Part shown: in pieces, positions 1 through 11,333 of the stretch
Position numbering within the stretch: position 1 is the first letter of the stretch
Layout of the letters: each line of letters opens with the position of its first letter
Source: Aspergillus flavus
Lineage: Eukaryota; Ascomycota; Eurotiomycetes; Eurotiales; Aspergillaceae
DNA length: 64,000 bases
Reading direction: 5' to 3'
Assembly: GCF_009017415.1 (NCBI RefSeq)
Contig: NC_092404.1
Coordinates: 2,914,001-2,978,000 of the forward strand
Program-made: the position numbers and the translations under genes
The notes under the pieces: model-generated
Database searches by the model: none
Told to the model about the DNA's origin: nothing
Seen by the model: the letters and a program-made list of their open reading frames with translations, nothing else

Positions 1-506
1 GCAACAAGAAAGCCCCAGCTCAACATCCATTGAAGCAACCCAGAAAGAGTAGCACGCCATTTTGGCTCAGATAACTCAGCCGCGTACATAGGGATCGTAG
101 CTGTGAGCATTCCCACGGCCATTCCAGCAATGAAGCGGCCAATAATAAGCATCGCCATATTCACGGAACCAGCTTGTAATGCGCAGCCGAGACAGGAGAT
201 AACGGAACCTGTCAGGATTGTTCGCTTTCGACCTAACCAATCAGCCCAGACCATGTTCACTATTGTACCGAGAATAGCGCCTCCCTGGAATGCTGAAACA
301 ATACCACCAGTGACGGTGTCACTGGGGTTGGTGAAGTACTCTTGGAATGTGGGTAGCGAGATCGTGGAGGTAATTATACCGCTATCATAGCCGAAGAGAA
401 AACCTAAAGACGAGCATAAGTATGGCGAATGGGGTTTTGTAAGAACGCTTGACCAACCTCCTACAGCCAAGAAAATGGCGGAGAATAGGGTCTTGAAAGG
501 CAACAT
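1..506 (-). CDS. MFS sugar transporter, N-terminal part (runs off the window)
   Basis: The reverse strand is open from an ATG at 504-506 to the window edge, giving about 168 residues. The frame shows an N-terminal hydrophobic segment, then FGYDSGIITSTIS, the inter-helix loop motif DWLGRKRT between the second and third helices, and GRFIAGMAVGMLTATIPMY followed by AAELSEPKWR. These are the conserved motifs of the fungal hexose/polyol branch of the Major Facilitator Superfamily, plasma-membrane proton symporters of about 500-550 residues. About a third of the protein is therefore present. I see no stop or need for an intron in this part. The substrate cannot be told from these motifs. Annotation of the missing part needs the sequence to the left. 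Confidence 0.85.
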   Translation of the reverse strand, partial: MLPFKTLFSAIFLAVGGWSSVLTKPHSPYLCSSLGFLFGYDSGIITSTISLPTFQEYFTNPSDTVTGGIVSAFQGGAILGTIVNMVWADWLGRKRTILTGSVISCLGCALQAGSVNMAMLIIGRFIAGMAVGMLTATIPMYAAELSEPKWRATLSGLLQWMLSWGFLV

Positions 507-2162
507 GGCGAGATGATAATATCTGGGGCTCAAGATAGTTGAGCTATCTTAAAACAAAACGTAAGGTATCCATAACATACTCAGTGGTCTTATATACCAC
601 CGAGGCTATGTCCCCACAAAGGTGTATGCGGAGTATGGCTTTGATGAATTGACGCCTCGTGGGCACAAATGCGGGGATTTACGGAAATTGTTAGCCCGAG
701 CACATTATAGAGTTCAGCTAGTATGTCAGGCTCAGAGCTATCCTTTACGGTAAAGGTGAAGTGATTCGAAGCAGAGAGTGGAGAGAAAGAGAGCTTGGGA
801 TGTTACCTTGCCTCATGGACATGTGGATGGAGTCACGTTTTGCTGTTCATCAACAGGGTCTCGGGAAATAACAAGCCGACAGGAAGTTGGAAGCACTCGA
901 AGGAAAGAGTTTAATTCTAGCTCTGAAATTAGCCCGGATTCTAACCCTACACCTGTCCCAACGAAGTCACCCTCGGCATGGAAGCTAAACGCACTTCAGA
1001 ACTCACGGCTTTTATGAAGCCCATGGTACTGATAACAGTGAAATCCGTTTTTCCTAAATGCTAGAAGTTTCTGATACACTGGAGAAGCAAGCTGCATTCT
1101 GTGCATTCATGTCCCCCAGCAAAGATACACTTCTCACCTTACCCGGAGTGGACATAAGTAGGTCTTGTGCAGTGGTTCCTCCGTATGTTTGAGGGCGATC
1201 ATATGGATAGATAGCCCTACTACTGGCGGCCTCGAATATTAGTGTGCTGGCAAATTATTGCTTATGGCGGTTACGATCCGGGTTATAATCCTCCTAATGG
1301 AGAATATCTACGATAAGCCACAAGGCGAAATAATCTAGGTATATTGCTGCACAATACATGCTTCCATTGCTAGACTATCGTGCCATGTTTTCCTTCAGAA
1401 GATGAGTGTGTCAATTTCGACCACAGCCCCTGAATGGGACAGAATCCAGTGAAGGACAGGAATCCTTTTGATAAGCGGAATTGCCGTATATCGTGAAATA
1501 TAACCCGCGAAAGGAGAGATCCGCATTAAATGACTGTAACATGCCATTTTACGCTGCTAGGAAACAATATAAAAGACCGTCTGAGGGAATTAGACCTGCT
1601 AAGTGCACAGCAGGACCGTGCGTTGGTGGGCGATGCCGAGGAACCCCGTTCCAAACTCAGAATTGAGAGAAACTGGACAGAGCTTCGAGAGAGAACTCGG
1701 CGTGAAAACGACGCCACCCTTATCACGCACCAGCCTTCTGGGCCGGCGGGACACAGGCGAGGACAGGCAAATTTAGAAATCGAGTTCGGTAGTCAAACCA
1801 GCTAGATAAATTCTCAGATTCTGGCCTCGGATGGTTGGACACATCGACTCTGATTTATTCTCTACCTCATGGTCTCAGGCTCGACTACAGCTTAGATGGT
1901 CTCGTATATAGATTCGATACAAGACGTCCCAACCATGCCACCTTGTTCATGTCGAGTACGCATTATAGCCGCGTTGCTTTCTTCTGAATCCTGATGAACA
2001 TGTTTCTCTCTGAACCATGCATCAGCAATAGGAGCTTCTAGAGGCGCATCTCATTATACCAAGCGCAGCCAGTAGTCACGCAGACATTTGGGATTGTTGC
2101 TTGTATGACTAAATACAATATAGCATGGCTACTAGATAATCTACTACTGAAAAGTAACAGAT
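507..2162. other. Gene-free stretch upstream of the transporter
   Basis: It holds the promoter of the minus-strand transporter, then sequence without a convincing gene. Short open frames exist (for example 1530-1805, plus), but none shows a recognisable domain or intron structure. The DNA looks moderately AT-rich and patchy. Confidence 0.5.
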
Positions 2163-2281
2163 ACATACGACCATAGGGTGTGGAGAACAGGGCTTCCCGT
2201 CCGCTCAGCCGTACTTAAGCCACACGCCGGGAGGTTAGTAGTTGGGTGGGTGACCACCAGCGAATCCCTCCTGTTGTATGT
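2163..2281 (+). rRNA. 5S ribosomal RNA
   Basis: The 119-nt segment matches the filamentous-ascomycete 5S rRNA as I know it. It begins acatacgaccatagggtgtg and ends with ctcctgttgtatgt. The first nine bases pair with the last nine (ACATACGAC with GTTGTATGT, one G-T), forming helix I. The internal promoter region around tcagccgtacttaagcc is intact. A T6 tract lies 13 bases downstream, as expected for RNA polymerase III. Compared with the Aspergillus sequence I remember, there is one apparent difference (gtggagaac for gtggaaaac). 5S genes are dispersed singly in this group, so a lone copy is normal. It sits in otherwise gene-poor DNA but shows no decay. Confidence 0.95.
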
Positions 2282-2294
2282 CCGTGTTCATTAG

Positions 2295-2300
2295 TTTTTT
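2295..2300 (+). terminator. RNA polymerase III T-run terminator of the 5S gene
   Basis: TTTTTT begins 13 nt after the 5S 3' end, the usual Pol III termination signal. Confidence 0.75.
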
Positions 2301-5300
2301 CCCATTCGTTGGGACGAATGCCCTTGCCGTTTTATTCTTTAGCCCCTTCAGGCCCCTTCACCTGAACGTCCTGAATATCCCTGAAGCGCTGGCGTCAATA
2401 TCACTTAAGACGAGACCGAGTAGTTGTCTCGATATCTCGCAGAAGTTAATTAATATCACTAGGCAAATTGCGAATTTGCTCACAGAACCCCTTTAGACAA
2501 GTGATAGAGGTTGTGAGCTATACTACAACAGTCCCGAAGGTGACAGCGCTTGCAACCACTCCAGCAAGCTCAACCATCGCTATGATAGAGCGGATATAGA
2601 TATAAGCGTGGTAAAGACAAAAGGAAAGTGCAGCTTGAAGATGAAGTCTAAAAGGTTTCTTTACGTAGCTCACAGAGGGAGAGTACTACCTATAAATTCG
2701 CCATTACTCGGGGCTGAACCGATTTTCACTCCGCACGACCGCTTTTGTCGGCGCCAAAACTGTTTCAGCCACATCGGAGCATAATCGGGCCCAGAAACTG
2801 CCAACTCCACCGTACTTGAGGTCACAGCGTACAGATAGGAGCCAATCGAACATTTACTAGAATAACGCTAAATCAAGCGACGTGTAGAACCTAGTTTCAA
2901 GGTATTACCCAAAGCAGCAAAATCGAGTCTATTTCACGCTGATCGGAATTCTCGGGAGACTCGTACTGGTACTGCACAGATCTAAAATGGTTGACAATTC
3001 ATGTATATTCGCTTGTCGGGCTCAACTGAGAGACGGAGACGAGAACTTGCCCGATTGTGAATGACTAGTTTACTCACCTTTAAGACTAGGCCCTTATACG
3101 AGTGAGGTTTCATAAGTTTGAAACCCTGTAGTAATGATATAATTTTCTGCCGACCACCCAATCTTCGGGATTTCAACTACTGATAGATTTTACGAAAAGA
3201 AAATGGTTACCTATTGTTGGTATCACTAGCTAGGTACCGTGCATACAGTGAAATGAACAGCGTTTACGCTTCCAAAGCAAAAATTAATTGATTTATGTAG
3301 ATCGATGCTTTCTCAGTCTAGTTGGAGAACACTGGAGCCGCAGCCCAGCCTTAGAACTCTTACACTAAGTAAGGGATATTATCCATCAGTCGTTAGCAGT
3401 AAGTCACTGCAAGTTTGTCATGATAGGAGAATACGTCCCGATACCTAAATTATATTCTATTTCAATAGATTTTCAACAATACATTGCTTTGATTGTATCG
3501 AGATTTCTTGTAAGTCGGGGTTAATGTATAGACGGAGAACTAGGTAATAAGGACCCGAGGGTTTTGAATTTATGGAATACCCACTGTATCTTTCATGAAG
3601 CCTTATATAAGAGTGGTGATTACTGTATATAGATAAAACCTGTAATTTACTTGCGAATCTTTCTGAGTTAGCTGGTTATGTGGTTAGGGTTTGAAATTCT
3701 ATCTATATATTGCCGATATAGAAGGCGATTGCGGTCACTGCTGTATTTGGAGGAAAAACTGCAGCTTGGTCTGAGGCACCAGGATCCCCAAGAGATATAT
3801 TGTTGGGATTGAGGCGATTGTCGTTTATCTATTGAGATATAAAAATTGCTGTATACCGAGCAGGAGCTAATCCCGGATCGATGGTATGGCGGATCTACCC
3901 GCGGGGCCTACCGAGGCCTCGCCCATAAATATTTAGAGACACAAGCTTCGAGCAAAGTCTTATCGATCATAGTGTGTATCCTGCGGCATGAGACTACTGT
4001 TTTCTCAGTCCAGGGTCTCTAGCTTAGGGTGAACGACATCTCAACGCGAGTTACAAGGAAGAGAGGACAGTATAATAAGAACTATTCTCCTGGGGAGATC
4101 TCTGGATGGGTCACCACCCGGTAAGTACGGAAGCTTATCGACAAGCTGAAGAATATTATCCACCACTAAATTGCACTCAACGAATCTACTAAAGCTGAGT
4201 TGCAGGAGATCAGACACGCCCAGAATATCCTTTATAAATAAAACCGGAAGCTCCACAAGGAAGTCAAAGCCATACAAGTATAATTTAATAGTCCACTACC
4301 AACGCCTTCAGCCAGGTCGTAGGCGACGATCGCAGCCAACGCCACTAACGTGAACTCACAGCCCAGCCACAATAATTTCTATCCTCTTCCTTCCTCTCTG
4401 ATCTAATCTCACCGTACATTTTACTAGGCATTAGCCTATTACACAAATCGTAATAAAGTTTACTTAGCAGCTAACTAATCATCGGAAGGAAAGATCGAAT
4501 AAATAATGCGAGTCTCCCAACTAGGAACGTCGTAGGGGTAAGGAACGACAACGCTTAAATCATCCTTTATGCTTTGCGTCAGAGAAATGTGCTTTTGCGT
4601 TTTATACTCTAGCAAAACGCCTATACTAGCTATCACATCTGGCTTTGGCATATGCTGCCAATAATTTTTTTTTTTTCTTTTGGCTCGCCTTGTCTTCGTT
4701 AAAACCGAGCAGCTAGAATTTTCCCCGACAGATAAAAATTATGTGAAGAGGAAGATTAACTACTCTTAATTTTAGCCAAACTGAAAATTATCATAGTTCT
4801 AAAATTCAAACTACTCAAATTTTCCTCTAATCAAATATTACCTCGTAGATAATTTCTCCGCTATTCTATCCCTCCCTTCTAGTTTTCCTCTTATCCTAAT
4901 TTTTATCCCTTCCTAACTTTCCCTTGCTTTAATTTCAGTCACCTCTAATTTTCCTTCCGTCCTAACTCTCTCTTATCCATAATTTTTCCCGTAGGGATAG
5001 ATGAGCGGTTTTACTCGGAAAGGAAACGCCTCTACATATGAAGAGCTAAGGTCAACTTGAGAAATTTCGATTGGAGTGGCTCTGGGCCTTGAACTATCAG
5101 GGAGAAGCATATTGCCTCCCTGGTCGAAACTTTTAAAACCAAAGGCTATATTCGCCTCAATGCTGATAATTTTGTGAAGGCCTTGGTTAGCAAAGCTGTG
5201 ATTTAATAGACCTTTGAGTAAGGTCTTAACCCAACCGAACTACATAATCAGTCACGATTCCATTTCGTTAATTTTCCGGAGAACTTTGAGCTGAATTTCC

Positions 5301-7305
5301 TTCACGGCAAACACCACCTTCTTGCTGCAGACGGATTTCCCCATGATAAATAGTGGGTGGTCGAATTTTACTGTGAAGGTAACTAAAGCTTGCAGAAGGC
5401 GCCAGACGTCTTAGTACTTACATCATAATAAGACTCTAGTGTGAAGCACAGGCGATCATTCGAGAGGAGTATCGAAATGCTCGACCGTACTGCGATATCG
5501 ATATTTATCGGTATATTCGAATAAAATAGAGGCTTGGGGGTGTTACGCGTAAGACGCTTGAAGGCGATAGGATTGGAAGGATCGATGAGTTGGTCGGTTT
5601 GATATCAAAACCGGCTTCGGGAGCAAATATGGCCAGATTGGCTTGTTTGGGTTTATCAACAACATCCCCCACTAGATAGATCTTTCCTTCCTTCTTTCCC
5701 CAGTCTTGATACTTTCGTCCTTGGTACCGAAATTGATTTCTTGTCGATTGACCTGTAACAGGGGGTATAGATGCAGAACAGAAATAGAGAGGGAGACCTA
5801 GTGAAGATTCTGCAAAAGGGCTTCTCCGCTTAGAGAAGAATTCCAGGCGGGTTCAAGGAACCCTTAATAGACTATTACCATCCATAGGGTTATGGGAACT
5901 ACTTAAGCTATTATATCTAAGGGGATAGATATCAGTACAGTGTCTAGAGGTATACCGTCTCCTTCCGAAATGATCTAAATCGCTAATGTAACACAGGAGA
6001 TATACCACTATGTTAACTTTATATATGATAACTGGACGGTAATCGTGGATAACTAGCTATGTGACGATTGAGACGATGAGAGATATGAAAGATCAGGTAA
6101 AAAAGCATGAAGGAAGAAGGAGATTTCATTAGATGCATTTTTGAGGCGTTTGACGAAAGAGCCAGTATGTATTTAGATTCCTGCTTTCCATCTTCTCCCT
6201 CTTTCCCCCTTCAGTCTTGATACTCTCGTTGAATGGTACGGCTCGATCCTGTTACGGTCAAGAGCAAGATCAGAATCAAACTGTACCATTCAGCGAAGGT
6301 ATCAATACTGAAGAGAGAAAGAAGAAGGAAAGGAAAACAGATCAGGGAGAGAGGATTTAAGTACACAACATCCTCAAAGCAAGCCAAAAGACAACTGAGG
6401 CAGACACCCGTGAATGGCAACGTCTGAGGCTAGTCCCATGTCTTCCGATCTCCTCTTGTTCTCGCCAGAACGTCACATTCGTCACAGATCCACTATCTTT
6501 CTCTTGACCTGTAACACACTAGAGCTCTTATACTAAAAATCTCTCTTCACGGTAGGGCGATAACTCGAAATATAATACAGAGGAGAAAGATAATTTCTCT
6601 TATTTCTTCGCTTAGTGACCGCAATCGGCTTTTGGAGCGAATCAATCACACTAGAGGGAGAATTTATCCTTATATAAATTTTCGAAGGACTTCACGTATT
6701 TTGGAACTTATGCTAAGGCCTTCAAATATTTATATTAAATAGCTTCTAAAGGAACGACTCTCGCTACGTTGCGGTCGCGCGACTAAGGGTGAGAAAGGTT
6801 GGTATGCAATAGAGAGGGTAAGGATTCGCATGAGAATCACCCTCCGTCGTGCGACCGCCGCAATAATCCTCTTAGTAGGGTTGTACCCCCTAGTTGTTAG
6901 CTCACCTTGAGTCAGCCGAAAATTCGATCTCGCTGTTCATCTGCACATAAGCATTAGATAAGGAGTACGTATGTGCGTCGAGTAGAAATCTATTATGATG
7001 CTATCGTGACGGTAAAGACTTGCCGTACTGCAGAAAAGCTGACATGAAGTTTCATGAATCCCGCAAGAGAACACGGAGCGGAGGTGCCTTCTACGGCGGA
7101 CTAAATCTAGCTAACGGACAAAACTTTGGATTATCGGATTTTTCACCGAAATCTTGCTGTTTTACATTCGGCCACGATTGCCACGCACTTTAAAATATAG
7201 ATTTAATAAAGCTCTAAAATATATTATTATATAGAATATTTATTATTAAAAGTTTAAGATAGTAATTTTATTTTATATATAATTAATAATATATATTAAA
7301 TTAAT
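2301..7305. other. AT-rich, gene-poor tract with repeat relics
   Basis: No intact gene is visible in these 5 kb. The sequence is rich in TA dinucleotides and stops in all frames, which fits repeats mutated by RIP; I did not compute a RIP index. A pyrimidine-rich block lies at about 4855-4985. Short phrases recur, such as cagtcttgatact near 5700 and 6213, and gacctgtaaca near 5750 and 6505, suggesting old copies of one element. A stretch near 4175-4290 reads as a coiled-coil-like peptide with one stop and may be a transposase tail, but I cannot name it. The DUF3723-like relic near 5.05-5.4 kb is listed separately. Confidence 0.5.
5046..5395 (+). pseudogene. DUF3723-like gene relic
   Basis: Read in shifting plus frames, this stretch gives ALGLELSGRSILP, then LVETFKTKGYIRLNADNF, and further on LHGKHHLLAADGF followed by WWVVEFY (with a stop between K and WW). 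This order matches the N-terminal region of fungal DUF3723 proteins as I recall it: a 'LV.IF...GC.RL...N' block, then 'LHGKHR..AA..FL', then 'WWTVDLY'. The frame changes and stops show that the gene is dead. DUF3723 has no known biochemical function; the family is one of the recurrent cargo genes of fungal Starship transposons. The assignment rests on remembered motifs, so a profile search should confirm it. Confidence 0.5.
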
Positions 7306-7534
7306 AGTAGTAATAGTAGTGGTAGTAGTAATAGTAGTGGTAGTAGTGGTAGTAGTGGTAGTGGTGGTAGTGGTGGTAGTGGTGGTAGTGGTGGTAGTGG
7401 TGGTAGTGGTGGTAGTGGTGGTAGTGGTGGTAGTGGTGGTAGTGGTGGTAGTGGTGGTAGTGGTGGTAGTGGTGGTAGTAGTGGTAGTAGTGATAGTGGT
7501 AGTGATAGTGGTAGTGATAGTGGTAGTGATAGTG
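7306..7534 (+). repeat. GGT/AGT (GTR) minisatellite
   Basis: About 230 bp are built from AGT and GGT triplets. A homogeneous core of the 9-mer agtggtggt (about a dozen copies, roughly 7360-7480) is flanked by more varied agtagtggt and agtgatagtggt units. It is open in one frame as poly-valine, which I regard as an accident of the triplet repeat. It sits in AT-rich DNA with no gene around it. Confidence 0.95.
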
Positions 7535-7835
7535 TAAGCCTGGGTTCTAATTTTTAGGGTTATTATAGTATATAGTTAGTATAGTAGAGCTAATATACAG
7601 TGCGTTGGTATTAGTAAATTTGGTAATATTTTATTTTGTCCGTAAGCTAGATTTAGTCCGCCGTAGCCTTCAAACCACCGGAAAGCACGGGCCGGGTCAG
7701 CACCAGGGTATTTTGAAAGCTCGTCAACGATGTGAAGTTAATCGTCTACCACCAAACCGTACTCCTTGAATCTACTAGGCCGAGATCGAATAGGTCAACA
7801 CGACGAGAAAGTCCGTGATCAAATTGAGACGATCA

Positions 7836-10800
7836 CTAGGAAGTCGCAGCTTTGCAAATCCAAATCAAAGCAATTCCAGCAGCGTCTCCCACCAGATTCA
7901 TTTGGTAATTTGAACTATAGATTACCGGCGAGGATTGAAAATCGCCCAGTAACTTTGCCAATTGATACCAAACCTTGTTAATCGAACCATTATTCATACC
8001 AACCTGTAAGCCAGAGTTGTGGCTTCCAAAGGTAATGTGTATCTGGTGATCTCCTTCATTTGGAATGTTGATGGCATTTGCCTCCTGTGCGACCTGCTGA
8101 GGGGTTGTCTTGCTAAAATCATATTGAAGTATACCCCTCTCACCCTTATAGCGAATGCTGACGATGACATAACGTAGGTGGATATCATGTTTTGAACTTG
8201 GTGCACGGTCACCGGTGTAAATAATGAGGGCGATCGGAATAGTTAGTAACCTTTGCATCATATCTTCTGCCAGGTTTGCGGCCGAAGAGGTGCCGTATCC
8301 TCCCACTAGTAGAACAGAGATTGTCATGATATTTTTCCCAATTTGGCCCAAGGCGTAGCCGTTTATGTCCTGAGCCAGTAAATGCTCGAGGAATTTCACA
8401 TTTGGTCCGACCTTTACTCTTCCTCTTGAGAATGTAGAGAATTGCTCCAAGTCCTGTACCAATCGATCGCGTTTCGGTTGCTGGCATTCTTCAAGAGCAT
8501 CCAGTAAACAGATCACGTCTCCAGTGGAAGAATCATAGGCTGCAGATGTCCACATTTGCCCGACGAATTCAAAGTCAAGCTTCTTCTTTGCACGGAATAC
8601 CAGATGGAGGAGAGCGCGCATTGCAGTTTCTGTGCAGTTTTTCTCCTCATTGTCTTTGAAGAAATAGCGAATTTTGGCAGATTCATCATTAACCAGCCTC
8701 CCGTCAACCAAGGCTCCCGAGAGTATAGACTTGCCACTGCCGGGTTTTCCGGAGAGCCATACGAAGCCGCCAGAGTCGCTATTTTTCCATGATTGAAAGT
8801 TTGAATGACTCACAAGCCACCTGCATGTGTTCCTGACTTGTGGAGGGTTGGATTTTTCGTGCACTTGATATGAGGTATTGCAAAATGGGCTATCTTGTTC
8901 TTCGTCAAGCAAAGCTTTGGCGGCGGCATCCTCCGTTGGTATAGCGCAAATCCAATCGACAGTGTAGTCTCGTATCAATGCCTGATTCGGGTAACCTGGC
9001 CTGACAAGGGATATACTGTCAGAACTTGAGGTTGGATCTATGTCATCAGGCACAATGGTGCCCATGTCGAGACGGTTATCTTGAGCTGATTGACTCTCTA
9101 GCCTTTCCAAGAATTGGCCCGCCTTCCATTCATCATCCTTGGGATCTGGTCGCTGTTGGTGGAGAGATTTCGCAATGAGTGGAGAATTGTTTTTCAAATC
9201 AACTTTAGGGTCGGCTTCACAGACGGATCCAACTCCACATGGCGAGGTCTGTCCTGTTATCTCAATATTTCTAGCGGTGTTTGGTCCGATCGAAGCCCTC
9301 CCAGATATCTGGCTACCTAACAAAGACGCATCGTAGCCTTCAGCTGATCTTATATAGGAGATATGGTCCACCCTCTGAACGTGCTTTTCGATATGATGGG
9401 GCCATGCGTCCTCGGGGCAAAATGGACATTTCCGGGATACATGGACAGATATCTTTCCATTCTCCTTGCTGGTTGTCTCTAATCCCCTCTGATGCGTAAA
9501 GGTTTCCGGGTTGTGTTCTGCTGAGGCTATCTCCGTGCTTGTGGATTTCGCCATCAAATCGTTCAAGACATCAACAGCCGGAATAATAATTGCAGTTTGG
9601 GAGCCTATGTCGCCTGCGACTATGTGACCATAGATCATCCCCGTTCTGGCGTCTCGAACGATGGAGCCAGAGTCACCTGGTTGAAGCAAGTCTTCAAATT
9701 GAACGGATAAAAATTGTACGAACCTCGTCCCATTTGGGAGGCGAATGTAGGAGACTCGGCTGGATAGAACGCCTGCAAGAACATTTCCTGAGCCCGTGGC
9801 TGCCAAAACATCGACTGATCCGGAGTTTAGTTGGCATATATTTTCTTGGGAGAGTACAGGGAGATCTGGCATGTAGTGCTCAGTTTCCTCAACCTCTATC
9901 AGACAATAATCCAAATTGTCTGATTTCAAAAACGGGAACTTGACTTCTGGATAAGGGGGATGAAGCAAGGAAGGAATGTTCGCATCATCTGGAACGTAGT
10001 TTGCACCATCACTAGGAGCAACGATGCTACTGTCTGGACTTTCAGCTTGCACCTCGGAATTAAGGCAATCGGACTCGACATCTGAGAATGAGTCGTCCTC
10101 GTCGAGGTCCCAATCTTCTTCTAGATCACTTGACTCCGGAGTCAAGCTGTACTGACTCATGAACTCTACCTCCAGAGAGTCCGACATGCTCTCATCCCCG
10201 TCGTCGAAGCCTCCAAACTCGCATTCACTATCCTCTGACCTTGAGCCCTGTGGCACCATGTCTGGTAAAATGTGGCTTTGAGGATAGCGTACGTGTGCTG
10301 GTGCCAGGTAAAAGCGTCTGCCAGAGAGCATGACGATGCTCCCAATTGTTGCTGTTCGTAAGTATCCAGGCTCCGTCGACGTATTCTGTAGCACCAGCTG
10401 CAATGCCTGGCCCATGCCTTCTTTGTAGGGATTATGTACCGTGATAGAACGGTTGTTGTAGGGAGAAGAGATTGATTCATTCTCCTGGCTCACGTAAAAA
10501 TCAGAGCTTTTATGGCATGCAGTAGACGCCAGATGTTGTGGGTCCTTTGAATGGGGAGGATAGTCCCAATTACCCAGATGAATTCCCGGTGGACATTGTT
10601 CGAGAATATTTGATTTTCTCATTGCAGCGACGGCAGATTTTCGAGGTTCGCAGTGCTTACATGAGAACATAATGTGAGGGAGTGCAGTCTCTCGTGTTTC
10701 GCCAATCATGAATATGTCGAACAGAACGAAGCTCGAGCTTGGTACTGGGCCACAGGAATATTCCAGTAGCTCCGTAATGTGTGGCGTAATTGACTCAAAG

Positions 10801-10949
10801 GCCTCTTTGGCAGGCCCTTCAGCCTGCCAGATGTTGAGATTTCCCTTCTTTATGCCAAGAAATTTTCCGATAGATCGTTCTGGATCAGGCCAGAGGGCTT
10901 TCGGTTTTTGGAAACGTGAAAGGGTGGTACGAAGTCGCGATGATCTCAT
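7836..10949 (-). CDS. NLR-type protein: trypsin-like protease, zinc finger, PNP-like domain interrupted by a NACHT fragment
   Basis: One uninterrupted 1037-residue frame. Residues about 200-460 resemble the trypsin-like domains of fungal NLRs: LAPAHV (His about 218), LDYCLIEV (Asp about 345) and PGDSGSIV (Ser about 427), so the triad looks kept. An acidic stretch lies between His and Asp. A possible zinc finger CPFC...HHIEKH follows near 505-523. At about 665 a PNP domain starts (YTVDWICAIPTEDAA) but breaks off after some 30 residues. A NACHT piece follows, with P-loop GKPGSGKS (about 733-740) and Walker B ICLLDALEEC (about 811-820), ending at NVKFL. The PNP sequence then resumes (DINGYALG, later LQYDFSKT) and ends soon. 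The tail contains an N/G-rich motif FGSHNSGLQVGMNNGSI. NLRs of this type act in allorecognition and cell death; the function here is inferred. It could be a rearranged, partly decayed receptor. Confidence 0.75.
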   Translation of the reverse strand: MRSSRLRTTLSRFQKPKALWPDPERSIGKFLGIKKGNLNIWQAEGPAKEAFESITPHITELLEYSCGPVPSSSFVLFDIFMIGETRETALPHIMFSCKHCEPRKSAVAAMRKSNILEQCPPGIHLGNWDYPPHSKDPQHLASTACHKSSDFYVSQENESISSPYNNRSITVHNPYKEGMGQALQLVLQNTSTEPGYLRTATIGSIVMLSGRRFYLAPAHVRYPQSHILPDMVPQGSRSEDSECEFGGFDDGDESMSDSLEVEFMSQYSLTPESSDLEEDWDLDEDDSFSDVESDCLNSEVQAESPDSSIVAPSDGANYVPDDANIPSLLHPPYPEVKFPFLKSDNLDYCLIEVEETEHYMPDLPVLSQENICQLNSGSVDVLAATGSGNVLAGVLSSRVSYIRLPNGTRFVQFLSVQFEDLLQPGDSGSIVRDARTGMIYGHIVAGDIGSQTAIIIPAVDVLNDLMAKSTSTEIASAEHNPETFTHQRGLETTSKENGKISVHVSRKCPFCPEDAWPHHIEKHVQRVDHISYIRSAEGYDASLLGSQISGRASIGPNTARNIEITGQTSPCGVGSVCEADPKVDLKNNSPLIAKSLHQQRPDPKDDEWKAGQFLERLESQSAQDNRLDMGTIVPDDIDPTSSSDSISLVRPGYPNQALIRDYTVDWICAIPTEDAAAKALLDEEQDSPFCNTSYQVHEKSNPPQVRNTCRWLVSHSNFQSWKNSDSGGFVWLSGKPGSGKSILSGALVDGRLVNDESAKIRYFFKDNEEKNCTETAMRALLHLVFRAKKKLDFEFVGQMWTSAAYDSSTGDVICLLDALEECQQPKRDRLVQDLEQFSTFSRGRVKVGPNVKFLEHLLAQDINGYALGQIGKNIMTISVLLVGGYGTSSAANLAEDMMQRLLTIPIALIIYTGDRAPSSKHDIHLRYVIVSIRYKGERGILQYDFSKTTPQQVAQEANAINIPNEGDHQIHITFGSHNSGLQVGMNNGSINKVWYQLAKLLGDFQSSPVIYSSNYQMNLVGDAAGIALIWICKAATS

Positions 10950-11333
10950 ACTGGCTATGAAGATGAAGTTTAATATTTGCCGATCTTCTAGTCAATAAAA
11001 ACGACAGTATTGTAGGGAAGGTGGAACAGGTAAGAGTCAATGTTCGAGGTGCGTTTTTGGTGAATCCGAGCCTGTTAGGCAGGGGAAGGGAAGAAAAATG
11101 AGAATGGTAGGAGAAACCCAGTGGGGAGAACGTCAAAGTCAGAAATCGACTACCACTGTCATAACCCCGCAGCGAGTCTGCCTTGGGCAGTTGATTATGC
11201 ATGAAGTGGTGGCTGTGCAAATGTATGCACACATCCCTGTCCCTGTCACACCGACTGAGGGAACGCTTGTGCACCATATAATACATCACTGGTCTTCTGG
11301 GGTAGCGAGGGCAAACGCCGAAGGCTACTCGAG
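10950..11333. promoter_or_regulatory. Divergent intergenic region (shared promoter) of the NLR and membrane-protein genes
   Basis: These 384 bp separate the start codons of two divergently transcribed genes, so they must hold both core promoters. I see no recognised operator. Antisense open frames across it look accidental. Confidence 0.55.

Noticed and set aside
1530..1805. 91-residue plus-strand frame
   Set aside because: Charged and helical-looking, but no domain, no introns and poor surroundings; a chance frame cannot be excluded.
7319..7537. Open frame of poly-valine
   Set aside because: It is a by-product of the GGT/AGT triplet array; no sequence other than repeat codons.
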